Shown piece after piece: positions 24,186-34,532 of a DNA stretch of 64,000 bases (within the stretch, counting starts at the first letter, position 1; each line of letters opens with the position of its first letter). Both the position numbers and the translations under genes were made by a program. The stretch is from assembly GCF_001561955.1 (NCBI RefSeq), contig NZ_CP014223.1, positions 1,426,001 through 1,490,000 of the forward strand. Reading direction: 5' to 3'. The DNA comes from Anaerotignum propionicum DSM 1682 (GTDB lineage: Bacteria > Bacillota > Clostridia > Lachnospirales > Anaerotignaceae). Below the pieces are notes generated by a model. It searched no databases. It saw nothing but the letters and a program-made list of their open reading frames with translations, and was not told the origin of the DNA.

Positions 24186-25380
24186 ATGTTACTAAAAGGA
24201 AAAACAGTAGTTTTAGGTGTGACCGGGAGTATTGCGGCATACAAGATGGCTAATGTAGCCAGTATGCTGGTAAAGTTGGAGTGCGACGTTCATGTTATCA
24301 TGACGGAGAATGCAACGCATTTTATTACACCAATAACTTTTGAAACTTTAACAGGAAATAAATGTCTTGTAGATACTTTCGACCGGAATTTCCAATTTCA
24401 TGTTGCCCATGTCTCTTTGGCCAAAAAAGCAGACGTTTTTCTCATTGCCCCTGCTTCTGCCAATGTAATTGGAAAATTGGCTTGTGGTATTGCCGACGAT
24501 ATGCTGACAACAACAGTTATGGCTTGTAAAGCGAAGAAGATTGTTGCTCCCAGCATGAATACAAATATGTATCAAAATCCCATTGTGCAGGATAATTTAA
24601 AAAAACTGGCTGGTTACGGTTACGAGATCATTCAACCGGAAAGCGGCGTTTTGGCTTGCAAGGATACAGGTGAAGGAAAACTTCCGAAGGAAGAGGTTTT
24701 AGTTGCCCATATCCTTCGTGAAATTGCATATGAAAAGGATTTCGTTGGACAAAAAATCATTATTACTGCAGGACCAACCCAAGAAAGTATTGATCCGGTT
24801 CGCTACATCACAAATCATTCCACGGGAAAAATGGGGTATGAACTGGCCAAGGCAGCTATGCTTCGTGGTGCAGAGGTTACATTGGTAAGTGGCGTAACGG
24901 CTTTAGAGAAACCCTACTTTATTAAGTATATTCAGGTAAAGAGTGCCGCTGATATGTTTGAGGCAATGAAAACGCAATTTATTGAAAATGACATTATCAT
25001 TAAAGCGGCTGCAGTTGCAGACTATAAGCCAAAAACCGTAGCGGATGATAAGATGAAAAAGAAAGACGGAGAAATGAGCATCGAGCTGGATCGGACGGAG
25101 GATATCTTGAAATATATGGGTGAGCATCGCAGGGGGGGACAATTTCTCTGCGGTTTTTCCATGGAAACACAAAATATGCTTGAAAATTCCAGAATTAAGT
25201 TGGAAAAAGAATATTGATATGATAGTTGCCAATAATTTAAAGGTCGCAGGCAGTGGTTTTGGAACGGATACAAATGTTGTAACGATGATTTCCAAAAAGG
25301 AAGAAGTTCAACTAGAACTTTTGACAAAAGAAATGGTTGCTCATAAAATTTTGGATGAAATTCTAAAGCTAAAGGCTTAA
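24186..25380 (+). pseudogene. coaBC: CoaBC (phosphopantothenoylcysteine decarboxylase / phosphopantothenate-cysteine ligase), frameshifted
   Basis: The intact enzyme makes 4'-phosphopantetheine in CoA synthesis. From ATG 24186 (GAAGGAG upstream) the flavin domain shows GVTGSIAAYKMANVA, APASANVIGKLACGIADD, PSMNTNMYQNP and the clamp Cys in SGVLACKDTGEGKLP. The ligase domain shows ITAGPTQESIDPVRYITNHS and KAAAVADYKPK. The first frame stops at 25217 right after RIKLEKEY; the last 50 residues (KNIDMIVANNLKVAGSGFGT to the stop at 25380) continue in another frame. The switch lies at the A-run near 25202-25206, and two missing or one extra base explains it. As CoaBC is normally essential, this is a real mutation with another copy elsewhere, or an assembly error. 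The region itself is otherwise well conserved. Confidence 0.88.
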
Positions 25381-25387
25381 GAAAGGA

Positions 25388-25424
25388 AGGCGTGCCATAA
25401 TAAAGGGTACGCTTTTTCTTGTTT
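25388..25424 (+). terminator. Terminator after coaBC
   Basis: GGCGTGCC pairs imperfectly with GGGTACGC, followed by TTTTTCTTG. Confidence 0.55.
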
Positions 25425-26733
25425 CCTATCTCATAGCAAGACACTTGCGCTGTGGCTAGTAGGGGAGGGCTTTGCTTTAACTTTAGTTGTAAGATTATTA
25501 TAACGTACTTGGGCGTTATTGTGAAAGATATGTTTTCTAATTAGCAAATCACTTTATAGGCAAGGCAGTCGACAGGGTAAGAGAAAGTGATTGGACGTTA
25601 GATTTGCTTTGTTTTTATTTAATCTGAGTTATTAAACATTGGTGGTTTGATTTTCCCTGAATGGGTTTATTGACGATAATTGTTTTTTATGCTAAAATTT
25701 TAGTAAAAAATGGTTATTTATGTATCTAACCGTACAATTTGACGGAGTTACAGTGTAAAATATGCAAAGAAATACAAATGCATAGATGGGTTTTCAGATA
25801 GATTGTCCGCACATTGATGTATGGGGTAATGCAATTGCTGATGGGAGCAGGAGAGAGAACGGGCTTTAAATGAAATTAAAGTTGTTGTTTTTGAACACTA
25901 TTTGGTAGATTTTATTTTTCTGATTAGTCGTGTGGTAGCTTATTACCTATGCAAGTTAAGATTGTGAGTGTGAATTGAAATTCCTATGATGAAATAATAA
26001 TGAAGATAATGTATCCTCATTTTGTTATGTCGTGATATCAAGAGAAATGAGGCATATTATGAAATGTGTCGGTGATGTTAAGAAGGGTTATACAGTTTTT
26101 CAAGATAAGGTAGTACGAAACCGCTGAATTCCAGCGGTTCGTCGTATATACAGGGGTTTCACATAATTAAATTTTCCCTTCAAGGGAAATACAACCCATC
26201 ATTATTCATAAAAGTTAGGTCAAAAAAACTATAAGGCTTGTTTTCTTGACGAATTTGTATTCTCTATCCTAGGATAATTATAAGTGTGCTTTACATTTGG
26301 TCAGCTTTAGAATAGTAGAGAATTATGTAAGATAAATCCTATCGAAGTAAAATTCAAAACAATAAATCTGACATTTCTTTTAGAAGAAAAGAAATAAGAG
26401 GCTTGATAAGCTTAATCACGGTTTAGTGCTCGTCATTTTAATATGGCAATTTACATGAGCAGTTCTGTTGATATTGAGCTGATGTCAGGAAATATCTGCC
26501 TTCTGAAATGTTCCTTTTGAATAGTTCTATAGAGTGAAATTGGTAATGGATGAGTAGGGGCAGGCTCTTTGCTTTTGGGGTGCAGGAGCATCTTTATATA
26601 TTTATAGAATCACTTGGAAGTTGATTTTGTTAAGCTCATATATTAACTTTTAATTTGCAATTAATTCAGGTATGGGTTTGAATTAAGCAGCAGGCAAGCG
26701 TTGAATAGGTATTGAACAATTGAGGAGACACAT
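25425..26733. other. Gene-free 1.3 kb, with two hairpins resembling IS200/IS605-type ends
   Basis: No open frame of interest on either strand. Two hairpins lie close together: TACGAAACCGCTG/CAGCGGTTCGTCGTA (26114-26146) and TTTCCC/GGGAAA (26173-26189). Paired subterminal palindromes of this sort occur at the ends of IS200/IS605 elements and their miniature derivatives, but no transposase or TnpB frame remains. It may be a decayed gene region; nothing else could be read from it. Confidence 0.35.
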
Positions 26734-27807
26734 ATGTTTTCATTTTTAGAGATTTTGAAGCAGACAATGGATTTGGGTGCATCTGATATTTTTATTGTTG
26801 CCGGCAAACCGCTGTCCTATAAAAAAGGGAAAATGATTTATCAATTAAATGAGGAAAAGGTCATGCCTGATTACTCCAGGCATTTGGTGGAAGAGGCATA
26901 TAATCTTGCCCAGCGTGAATTAACACGTCTGGCAGCGGATGGGGATGATGATTTTGCACTATCTGTTCCAAACTTAGCAAGACTAAGGATAAGTTGCTAT
27001 AAACAAAGAGGGTCCCTTGCGGCGGTTTTGCGCATCGTGGCCTATGGTATTCCCAATTATCAATCAATAGGGATACCCGAACAAGTTTTGGCTTTGGCTA
27101 ATCAAAAAAAAGGCTTAATTCTGGTGACGGGTTCTGCTGGGAATGGAAAATCAACAACTCTCGCATGTATTTTGCAAAGAATAAATGAGACAAGAAGTAA
27201 CCATATCATTACCCTAGAAGATCCTATTGAATTTTTGTACCGCAATGAAAAGTCCATTTTTAGTCAGCGGGAAATTGGTCTTGATACCGCAAATTTTGTA
27301 ACTGCTTTGCGTTCCAGCTTACGTCAATCTCCTGATGTGATTTTGGTTGGTGAAATGGGAGATTATGAAACCATACAAATTTCAATGGCGGCCGCTGAAA
27401 CAGGACATCTTATTCTTTCTACACTACATACGGTGGGAGCAGTAAATACCATAGACAGAATTATTGATATTTTTCCACCAAACCAACAGCAACAAGTTCG
27501 TATCCAGTTGTCAATGGTTTTAAAAACCGTGGTTTCTCAGCAGCTTATCCCTGCTATTGATGATACATTGATTCCTGTTTTCGAAATTATGCATATGAAT
27601 AATGCAGTACGAAATATGATTAGGGATTCTAAAGTTCATCAAATTGAATCAGTAATCGGGATGTCGGGGGAAGAAGGTATGGTTTCAATGGACAACAGCT
27701 TGTACGAATTGGTTTTAAACGGTAAGATTTTGGCAGAAACGGCGTTGCAATATGCCCTACATCCGGAGCTTTTAGATAAACGAATTCGTATGAACCTAAA
27801 GAGATAA
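26734..27807 (+). CDS. pilT: Type IV pilus retraction ATPase, PilT-like
   Basis: 357 residues, close to PilT length. Walker A GSAGNGKSTT (about 132-141), Asp box ITLEDPIEF (about 163), Walker B DVILVGEMGDYET (about 203) and His box HLILSTLHT (about 228) are in the right order. The C-terminal AVRNMIRDSKVHQI corresponds to the AIRNLIRE motif of retraction ATPases rather than PilB. It powers disassembly of pili for twitching or DNA uptake. GAGGAG precedes the ATG. No other pil gene is adjacent, so it works with a pilus encoded elsewhere. Confidence 0.9.
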   Translation: MFSFLEILKQTMDLGASDIFIVAGKPLSYKKGKMIYQLNEEKVMPDYSRHLVEEAYNLAQRELTRLAADGDDDFALSVPNLARLRISCYKQRGSLAAVLRIVAYGIPNYQSIGIPEQVLALANQKKGLILVTGSAGNGKSTTLACILQRINETRSNHIITLEDPIEFLYRNEKSIFSQREIGLDTANFVTALRSSLRQSPDVILVGEMGDYETIQISMAAAETGHLILSTLHTVGAVNTIDRIIDIFPPNQQQQVRIQLSMVLKTVVSQQLIPAIDDTLIPVFEIMHMNNAVRNMIRDSKVHQIESVIGMSGEEGMVSMDNSLYELVLNGKILAETALQYALHPELLDKRIRMNLKR

Positions 27808-28175
27808 AAACGCTTGCCAAATAAACTGGGGCGTGTTGAAATATGCCTTTATAAAGATTCTTAAGAGTACAATTAAATACAACTTACTATGCACAGGAAG
27901 TAATTAGCATCATGTGACATGTTTCAAAATTTCGATTGAGGAGACATCCTTAACTAGATATGTTTTTGGCCAAGTTGTTATATTATTCATTGATGTGTGC
28001 ATTACGCTGTTCATGAATAAAGAAATATATTACAAAAGAAAAACAATGTTGTGAGCTCATGAATGAAACAATCAGGAAAATTACAATTCCATGATTATTT
28101 AAAAAGCTTCATTTATTATACAGCAATTGAGTATGTAATTTGAAGTTTCAAGTGATAAGAAAAAGGGGGAGGCCT

Positions 28176-29387
28176 GTGGGCGAAGAATTTAGAGTAACGT
28201 TATTAGGTGAATTTACCATTGAATACGGAAATAGTATTATTTCCGATCAAACAAACCGATCAAAGAAAGTGTGGACATTAATGGAATATATTATTGTTCA
28301 CCGAAAACGATTTATAACCCAGGATGAATTGATAGAGTTGCTATGGTCTGAAAGCAATTCTAGGGATCCAATTAACACATTAAAGGTGCTGATGCACCGC
28401 GTTAGAGCTGCTTTAGATGAGCTGGATTTTGATAATAGCCGTCGCATGATATTGTATCGGAATGGAGCCTATGGCTGGAATCAGGATTATAAATGTATCA
28501 CAGATGCCGATGAATTTCAAAGATTAATTTATGAAAGCGAATTGGAAACAGAAGACGTTTCACGAAAGATTTCCCTGTTACTACAGGCAGAAAGCCTTTA
28601 TAAAGGCCATTTTTTGCAAAAAAAGGCTTCCGAATCTTGGGTTATACCAATTGGAACCTTTTATCGATCATTATATAATCGAGTTGTGGCTGATTTGGCT
28701 AAATTACTTTTTGAGCATAAAAAATATGAGCAGCTTTCTGCAATTTGCCAAAAGGCCATTCTATTAGAACCATATGAAGAGCAATTATATATTTATTTCA
28801 TACAAGTATTGATTTGTACAGGACATTTAGAAAAAGCCTTGGATTTATACCATCATGTGGCGGATTTGTTTATGAAGGAGTTGGGAATAACTCCATCGGA
28901 GGAGTTTTTGGCGTTATATAAAGATGTGGTTAGAACAATTAAAACTCCTGAAATGAATCTGGAAGTAATAAAAAACAAGCTGGATGAAAGCAAAGATGAA
29001 ATCGGAAGTGTGTATTGTGAGTATGAATTTTTTAAGCTAGTTTACCATTTGGAGTCTAAAAACATCGGAAGAACAGGAGTCACCTCAAATTTGTGTTTAA
29101 TCTCAGTTGTAGACAAAAATGCCATTAGCATTCCTACCAGCAGAGTTTTAAACCGTGCAATGGATGCACTAAGAACCACAATTCAGTACAACATACGAGG
29201 TGGGGACGCATTTGCCAGATACAGTGTAAATCAATATTTGATTATATTGTCAAATACCACTGATGAAACGTCAAATATGGTGGCTCAGCGATTGCTGAAA
29301 GCCTTTCGGACGGAATTTCCTAATATAAATATCATTCTAAATTATTCGATTCAGCAAATTACACCAAGCTCAGATCGTTTTAGATAA
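28176..29387 (+). CDS. SARP-type regulator with degenerate GGDEF-like C-terminal domain
   Basis: About 403 residues from GTG 28176, directly behind GGGGGAGG; TTG 28140 is an unlikely longer start. Residues 1-95 are a PhoB-like winged helix (VTLLGEFTIEYGN, then DPINTLKVLMHRVRAAL as recognition helix). Residues about 100-250 form the helical BTAD/TPR domain of SARP regulators (EEQLYIYFIQVLICTGHLEK). Residues about 270-395 look like a GGDEF domain in which the signature is GGDAF (IRGGDAFARYSVNQYLIILS), so cyclase activity is probably lost. A nucleotide- or c-di-GMP-responsive activator is an inference. It follows pilT after 370 gene-free bases and precedes a chemoreceptor gene. Confidence 0.78.
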   Translation: MGEEFRVTLLGEFTIEYGNSIISDQTNRSKKVWTLMEYIIVHRKRFITQDELIELLWSESNSRDPINTLKVLMHRVRAALDELDFDNSRRMILYRNGAYGWNQDYKCITDADEFQRLIYESELETEDVSRKISLLLQAESLYKGHFLQKKASESWVIPIGTFYRSLYNRVVADLAKLLFEHKKYEQLSAICQKAILLEPYEEQLYIYFIQVLICTGHLEKALDLYHHVADLFMKELGITPSEEFLALYKDVVRTIKTPEMNLEVIKNKLDESKDEIGSVYCEYEFFKLVYHLESKNIGRTGVTSNLCLISVVDKNAISIPTSRVLNRAMDALRTTIQYNIRGGDAFARYSVNQYLIILSNTTDETSNMVAQRLLKAFRTEFPNINIILNYSIQQITPSSDRFR

Positions 29388-29566
29388 ATTGAAGTGGAAC
29401 GTTTTATTTTGAAAAATTATTTTATTATAAGTTTAATTAGGTGAACTAAAGGATTCAGTTTGCAGGCTTAAAAAATCTGATAAACAATATCAAAATGACA
29501 TGCTTTTTTGGCATCATACAATCGAAGTGTTGGCATAATATTCGTTGAAGAAATGAAAGTATGAAA

Positions 29567-29611
29567 AAAGGCCTCTTATGAAAAAATTCATAGGAGGTTC
29601 TTATTTTTCAT
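29567..29611 (+). terminator. Terminator after the SARP gene
   Basis: CCTCTTATGAA pairs with TTCATAGGAGG with one G-T pair, followed by TTCTTATTTTT. Confidence 0.8.
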
Positions 29612-30401
29612 AAATCTGAACTTAAAAATGAAGTCATTAGAATATCCAAACCATTTTTATCAAAGTGAATTTGATAAAACTCTATACATATTAAGAGATT
29701 ATAATGGCGCATTATAGTATGCTTTCCTATAACAACCTTGGAAAAAGTCTATTTAGCCCAATATTTTCTGCATAAAAAATAATGAAAAATGTTTGAAATT
29801 TTATACATAATATATAAAGGTTGTGAATGGAATTTTATAGTTTGAAATCATATATATATTGTTTATGCAAAAAAACTATGGCAAATTAAATTAAAAATTG
29901 TAGGAAATGGTATTTTTTTGGGGTAAATTCATTGATAAATACTTTCTTTTATGTTAAATTAAGAGTATACAATTTTTAACAGGTGTTCACTCGATTTATC
30001 GTTAAGTTGCCTTTTTTATTTGACCCATGTTTATGTTATTTATGAACATGATTTTATATTAATAATGATATCGTACTTATAGTAAAAGTGATTTTATATA
30101 ATTATATTTTGTTGAAATAGAAGTTGATGACAAAGGGGACTAGCATAAAGGAGGGGAAGCTTCGAAAGGATTTCAGTTTTTTAAATGACAGTCCAAATTT
30201 GCTATGCAGAACATACACACTGCTTTTTTCAAAATTATATGAAAAGGAGTGTCGGAATTGTTTTTGCTAAAAATGCCTGCATTAAGCAAAAAGGGGGAAC
30301 GTCCGTTTAAAAACGATATTTTTTGGGATAGAGAATATTGTTTTTCTGATTTTAAACGGAAAGTAGAGAGTGCAAAAAAGAGGGGAAAAAGAGGTGTTAG
30401 A
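29612..30401. other. Gene-free, very AT-rich leader region of the chemoreceptor gene
   Basis: About 790 bases without a convincing frame. A small dyad CATGTT/AACATG occurs at 30026-30050. A longer reading frame runs in from 30249 into the receptor gene but lacks a protein-like start and is better seen as leader. No riboswitch family is recognised. Confidence 0.4.
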
Positions 30402-32516
30402 ATGAAAGTGTTTACAAAAAGTATTGCAAGAAAAATGATTTTGGCGACAGTTGTACCTTTAGTTATTTTGTTTTTTATTTTAATTATAGTGGTGTCCGGG
30501 CATGTGAAAAAAAGTATTAATCAACAGTCAAATGAGGTAATAAAAACAACCTCCAATAGTGCTTCATGGCAAATTAATCAGTACCTTGCAAAGTATTTAT
30601 CTTTAGTTGAAACAGGTTCTAATGATTCTATGTTTAAGAATTTAATGGTAAAAGCCACACGTGAAACAAATGTAAAAGATTTTCCTGAGTTTCCCGATGT
30701 TTTAAATGAATTGAAAGAACTTGCAAAAATTGATACCACTAATATTCAGGCGGTATGGATGGCCGATCTTGATTCTAGCCAGCTTATCATGTCAGATGGG
30801 TATGTATCTCAACTGGGTGGCGATTGGGTGATTACCCAGCGGCCTTGGTACATCAAAATGATGGAGAAAAAAGGATTATCTTTATCTGAGCCTTATGTTG
30901 ACGTTAGTACACAAAAATTAGTCGTAACAATAGCAATTCCGGTTTATAGCAATGGACAGATGGTAGGTGCTTTTGGTATTGATATGGCTCTGGATCAGGT
31001 TTCCACAATCTTAGGCAGTTTAAAATTGGGGGATACTGGTTATTTCTGTTTCGTTACAGAAACCAACACCATAATATATCATCCCAATGGTGACTATGTA
31101 ATGAAAAACATTGATGACCTTCCAATAACGGATGATGTGAAAAGTTTCGTTAAAAGTCCTTCTACCAGTGTTGTTGAATATGAAATAGATGGGAAGGCAC
31201 TTTGCGGTTTTACTTCTTCCGTAGGCGATACCGGTTGGAGAGTTATTTCTACAATACCAAAGGATGAGGTTGACATTCCTTACATTGAAATGCGAACAAT
31301 TTTGTATAGTATCATTGCGGTAATTATGCTTATTCTCTGTGCTGTTATCTATATTACTGCAAAGAAAATGATAAATCCTTTGCGTAAATTAGTGGCTGCT
31401 TCTGATAGAATTGCAGCGGGAGACCTTGATGTTGAAATAGATATTAATACCCATGACGAAACGGCTTTCTTAGCTGAATCTTTTGATAAAACGGTCGTTC
31501 GATTAAAGGGCTATATCGCATACATAAATGAAATTTCCGAATTGCTGAGACAACTTGGTACTGGTAATTTTAATCTTGAATTTAAGCAAAGCTATGAGGG
31601 CGAATTTGCAGTCATTAAAGACGCTTTGGTATCCACTACTGGAATGATTCGAGAGACATTGATTCAAATCAATTTGGCTGCAGAACAGGTTGCTTCTGGT
31701 TCCGATCAGGTATCCAGTGGAGCCCAGGCTCTTTCTCAGGGGGCAACAGAACAGGCAAGTTCTATTGAAGAATTGTCTGCAACTATGAATGATATTTCTA
31801 ACCAGATTGTTCAAACAGCGGAAAATGCAACAAAAGCAAAAGCAATTGCTATGGAAGCATCTAATGCTACTACATATGGGCAAGAGCAGATGAAGCATAT
31901 GGTTGAAGCGATGGAGGATATTAGCCGTACTTCAAATGAAATTGGAAAGATTATTAAGAATATTGATGATATTGCGTTCCAAACAAATATCCTTGCTTTG
32001 AATGCTGCGGTTGAGGCTGCTCGAGCAGGAAACGCAGGAAAAGGCTTTGCGGTAGTTGCAGATGAAGTTCGTAATCTTGCTAGTAAATCTGCTGAAAGCG
32101 CAAAGAATACAGCTGCTTTAATCGAAGGTTCTTTAAGAGCTATTGAAAAAGGAACAAAGATTGTAAATGGAACAGCGAAATCTCTAGAAGATATCGTTCA
32201 GGGTTCTGAACAGTCAACAAGGATTATCCAATTCATTGCTGATGCTAGCAATGAGCAGGCTCAGGCAATCAATCAGGTTAACCTTGGTGTAGAGCAAATT
32301 TCCGCTGTTGTACAAACCAATAGCGCAACGGCTGAGGAAGAGGCCGCGGCAAGTGAAGAGTTGTCTGCACAAGCTCAGTTATTAAAAGAGCTTATGTCAA
32401 GATTTATATTAGATGAAAATGGCTCTGCAAGGAGCAGCTATTCAAATTATTCTAATACCAAGAGCGTAGAAGAATTTGATTTCAACAGCGAAAATGACGA
32501 CGAATTCAAATATTAA
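30402..32516 (+). CDS. Methyl-accepting chemotaxis protein with dCache sensor
   Basis: 704 residues from ATG 30402, behind GAGGTG; the frame extends to 30249 but the first 51 residues are not receptor-like. Transmembrane helix 1 is at about 12-33. A dCache_1-type extracellular domain (about 40-285) carries [12 protein letters not shown] and AFGIDMAL. Helix 2 is at about 300-325, then HAMP ([20 protein letters not shown]), and the signalling domain has the tip [20 protein letters not shown]. It senses small molecules outside the cell and controls CheA; the ligand is unknown. Monocistronic, with a strong terminator. Confidence 0.92.
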   Translation: MKVFTKSIARKMILATVVPLVILFFILIIVVSGHVKKSINQQSNEVIKTTSNSASWQINQYLAKYLSLVETGSNDSMFKNLMVKATRETNVKDFPEFPDVLNELKELAKIDTTNIQAVWMADLDSSQLIMSDGYVSQLGGDWVITQRPWYIKMMEKKGLSLSEPYVDVSTQKLVVTIAIPVYSNGQMVGAFGIDMALDQVSTILGSLKLGDTGYFCFVTETNTIIYHPNGDYVMKNIDDLPITDDVKSFVKSPSTSVVEYEIDGKALCGFTSSVGDTGWRVISTIPKDEVDIPYIEMRTILYSIIAVIMLILCAVIYITAKKMINPLRKLVAASDRIAAGDLDVEIDINTHDETAFLAESFDKTVVRLKGYIAYINEISELLRQLGTGNFNLEFKQSYEGEFAVIKDALVSTTGMIRETLIQINLAAEQVASGSDQVSSGAQALSQGATEQASSIEELSATMNDISNQIVQTAENATKAKAIAMEASNATTYGQEQMKHMVEAMEDISRTSNEIGKIIKNIDDIAFQTNILALNAAVEAARAGNAGKGFAVVADEVRNLASKSAESAKNTAALIEGSLRAIEKGTKIVNGTAKSLEDIVQGSEQSTRIIQFIADASNEQAQAINQVNLGVEQISAVVQTNSATAEEEAAASEELSAQAQLLKELMSRFILDENGSARSSYSNYSNTKSVEEFDFNSENDDEFKY

Positions 32517-32616
32517 TTACGCTGAAGTTGATATCTAAATGAACTTCTACTTCTAATATGTTTACACCTAGGGTACCCATGGAGTACTTTACTAGGGAGA
32601 ATAATGATACATGTAA

Positions 32617-32659
32617 CCCCCAAACCGTAATCGAATGAAATGGTTTGGGGGCTTTTTTT
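32617..32659 (+). terminator. Terminator after the chemoreceptor
   Basis: CCCCCAAACC (32617-32626) pairs perfectly with GGTTTGGGGG (32642-32651), followed by a run of seven T. Confidence 0.92.
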
Positions 32660-32660
32660 G

Positions 32661-32871
32661 TGGAATACATAGTGCCAATTGTGGAACAGGTGGTGAAGAT
32701 ACCTTAAATACAGTGAGAGTGGATAAAATCAATGTTGATGAGGAGCAAGAGCTTGCCCAAGTTTTTCGAGTAATGAGTATTCCAACCTTAGTTGTAATTA
32801 AAAATGGTAAGGTTGAGAAAAAGGCAATAGGCGTACAGTCTAAACAAGCCCTTTTATCCATGCTTCAATAA
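32661..32871 (+). pseudogene. Thioredoxin remnant
   Basis: The second half of a thioredoxin is readable in one frame: DKINVDEEQELAQVFRVMSI, then the cis-Pro loop SIPTLVVIKNGK and a C-terminal helix ending at 32871. Just upstream another frame gives VPIVEQVVK, which belongs to the helix after the active site, interrupted by stops. The WCGPC active site is absent. The gene is frameshifted and 5'-truncated, without a start signal, directly after the terminator. Confidence 0.7.
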
Positions 32872-33101
32872 ATCAATCAAAGGCAGAGCGTTTTCTATCT
32901 GGTTTTTTCATATAGATGAAAAGCGTTGATGAAGTTAAAAAAATGCTTATATAAAATGGGTGTGATAGAATATGGGATTTGTAAAAGCTTAATGCCATGA
33001 TGAACCGTTTGTCTGTTCAAATGATGTTGCTTCTTTTGACTATTATAGCTTTGATGGAATTTATTTCTGTTTCTATGATTAACATAGCCCATGGGGTTTC
33101 A

Positions 33102-33236
33102 TTTCCAATTGATAGCTGAGGGAATTGAAACCGCAGAGCAACTGGCTATACTAAAGGATATGGGCTGAGATATGTTTCAAGGTTATTATCTCGGAAAGCC
33201 CATGAACAAAAGGGATTTTAGGGTAAGTTTCTATAG
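33102..33236 (+). pseudogene. EAL-domain phosphodiesterase remnant (C-terminal end)
   Basis: One frame reads LIAEGIETAEQLAILKDMG, then an in-frame TGA, then DMFQGYYLGKPMNKRDF, the conserved end of EAL domains that hydrolyse c-di-GMP. Nothing upstream (32872-33101) continues it recognisably except a hydrophobic stretch. It is a relic of a lost signalling gene. Together with the thioredoxin relic it marks a decayed 700-base segment. Confidence 0.75.
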
Positions 33237-33397
33237 CGATAGGGTAGACGGAATTTATTACTTGGCATTTATTTGACACGAGTAAGAGCAAATATAAAAT
33301 TTGTATACAAGAGAGTGTATTTATATTACAATATCCATTATAAATCTATCTTAAAGTGATTGTCGATAGAATTGTTAAAACGAAAGGGGTAGATAAA

Positions 33398-34198
33398 TTG
33401 AGTTTAATATCTGTAGATTCAGAAAAATGTATTAAATGTGGATTGTGCGTGAAGGAGTGTCCTGGTTTTGTATTGAAGCTTGGTAAAATTGGGCCGGAAG
33501 AAGTTTTACCAGAGGCTTGTATGATTTGTGGGCATTGCGTTGCGGTCTGTCCCAAGGAGGCAATAGATCATATAAAAACGCCTTTGTCGAGGCAAACCAG
33601 CATAAAAAATTTTACCCAATTAACTCCGGAACAAGGAGAATTCTTTCTTCGATCCAGACGCTCTATTCGTAATTATAAGGAAACGGCTGTGGAAAGAGAA
33701 AAACTGAAAGCCCTAGTGAATGTTGCTCATTATGCTCAAAGCGGGCATAACCTCCAGGGTGTATCTTATGTTGTAATAGAGGATAGAAGTATACTTCAGA
33801 AGGCAGTTGCCATTGTAATTGAAGCCTTCGAGAAGTATAATGTGCTAGAGCATATTACAAAATTATATCATGAAGAGGGGGTAGACCCTATTTTAAGAGG
33901 TGCACCATGCCTTTTTCTTACCACTGCAGATACGAGTTTTGAAAGAGCAAGAGAAAACTCAATTATAGCACTTACTTATTTAGAGCTATATGCCCCAACG
34001 TTGGGATTGGGATCTTGTTGGGCGGGAATGCTTGAGAGAATTGCTATGAGGGAAGGTTCACCGCTTTTGGAGTTGTTTCAAATTCCTGAGAATAAGAAAA
34101 TCACCGGTGCTGTTATGGTGGGATACCCAAAATACACTTATCCAAGATTGGTAGATAGAAATCCACTGGATGTTATTTTTGTAAACAAAGATAATTGA
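33398..34198 (+). CDS. Nitroreductase-family protein with N-terminal 2x[4Fe-4S] ferredoxin domain
   Basis: 266 residues from TTG 33398, with AAAGGGG upstream; the frame to 33356 is longer but lacks a site. The ferredoxin part (about 1-60) has CIKCGLCVKECP and CMICGHCVAVCP. The nitroreductase fold (about 85-266) carries RRSIRNYKETAV (FMN phosphate contacts), SGHNLQGVSYVVI and GLGSCWAGM. Ferredoxin-linked flavin reductases of this kind pass electrons from the cellular pool to an unknown acceptor. It is 335 bases before hcp, which could share a redox or nitrosative-stress role. Confidence 0.88.
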   Translation: MSLISVDSEKCIKCGLCVKECPGFVLKLGKIGPEEVLPEACMICGHCVAVCPKEAIDHIKTPLSRQTSIKNFTQLTPEQGEFFLRSRRSIRNYKETAVEREKLKALVNVAHYAQSGHNLQGVSYVVIEDRSILQKAVAIVIEAFEKYNVLEHITKLYHEEGVDPILRGAPCLFLTTADTSFERARENSIIALTYLELYAPTLGLGSCWAGMLERIAMREGSPLLELFQIPENKKITGAVMVGYPKYTYPRLVDRNPLDVIFVNKDN

Positions 34199-34420
34199 TT
34201 TAAAAAAATTTAGGAAGCAATTATCCTTGAGCAAATATAATTCATTTTATAAATCGCAAAGTCATTTTGGCTTATAATTTTATATTGCCCGAATGTTGTG
34301 TACCTGTGGGGCTCTTTTTGAAGTCTCTTTTAGTCTTCGGAAAACGACAAAGTTTTTTTATGGCAGAAGAGATTTTCTTTTATAATCTAACGGCATTTTC
34401 TTCCAAAAAAAATAAAAAAA

Positions 34421-34472
34421 ACACAATTGTGTTGTATATGCAACAGACAAATATAATTTATACTTGTATACT
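34421..34472 (+). promoter_or_regulatory. Candidate operator and promoter of hcp
   Basis: Two overlapping palindromes, ACACAATTGTGT (34421-34432) and GTTGTATATGCAAC (34431-34444), precede a -10 box TATACT (34467-34472). If transcription starts about 34479, the second palindrome is centred at -41.5, the class II position used by CRP/FNR-family activators. HcpR of that family controls hcp in many anaerobes; no HcpR gene is in the window. Confidence 0.45.
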
Positions 34473-34532
34473 GGGAATAGAAGTTTTTTGGAAAAATATA
34501 GGAAGAAAAGGGACGAAAAAGGAGGAAAAGCC

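Noticed and set aside
25195-25215. Programmed -1 frameshift in coaBC
   Set aside because: The run GGAAAAAG does not form a canonical X XXY YYZ heptamer in the zero frame, and the required shift is +1 or -2.
26114-26189. TnpB-associated omega RNA
   Set aside because: The hairpins are suggestive, but no TnpB or TnpA frame, even decayed, was recognised on either side.
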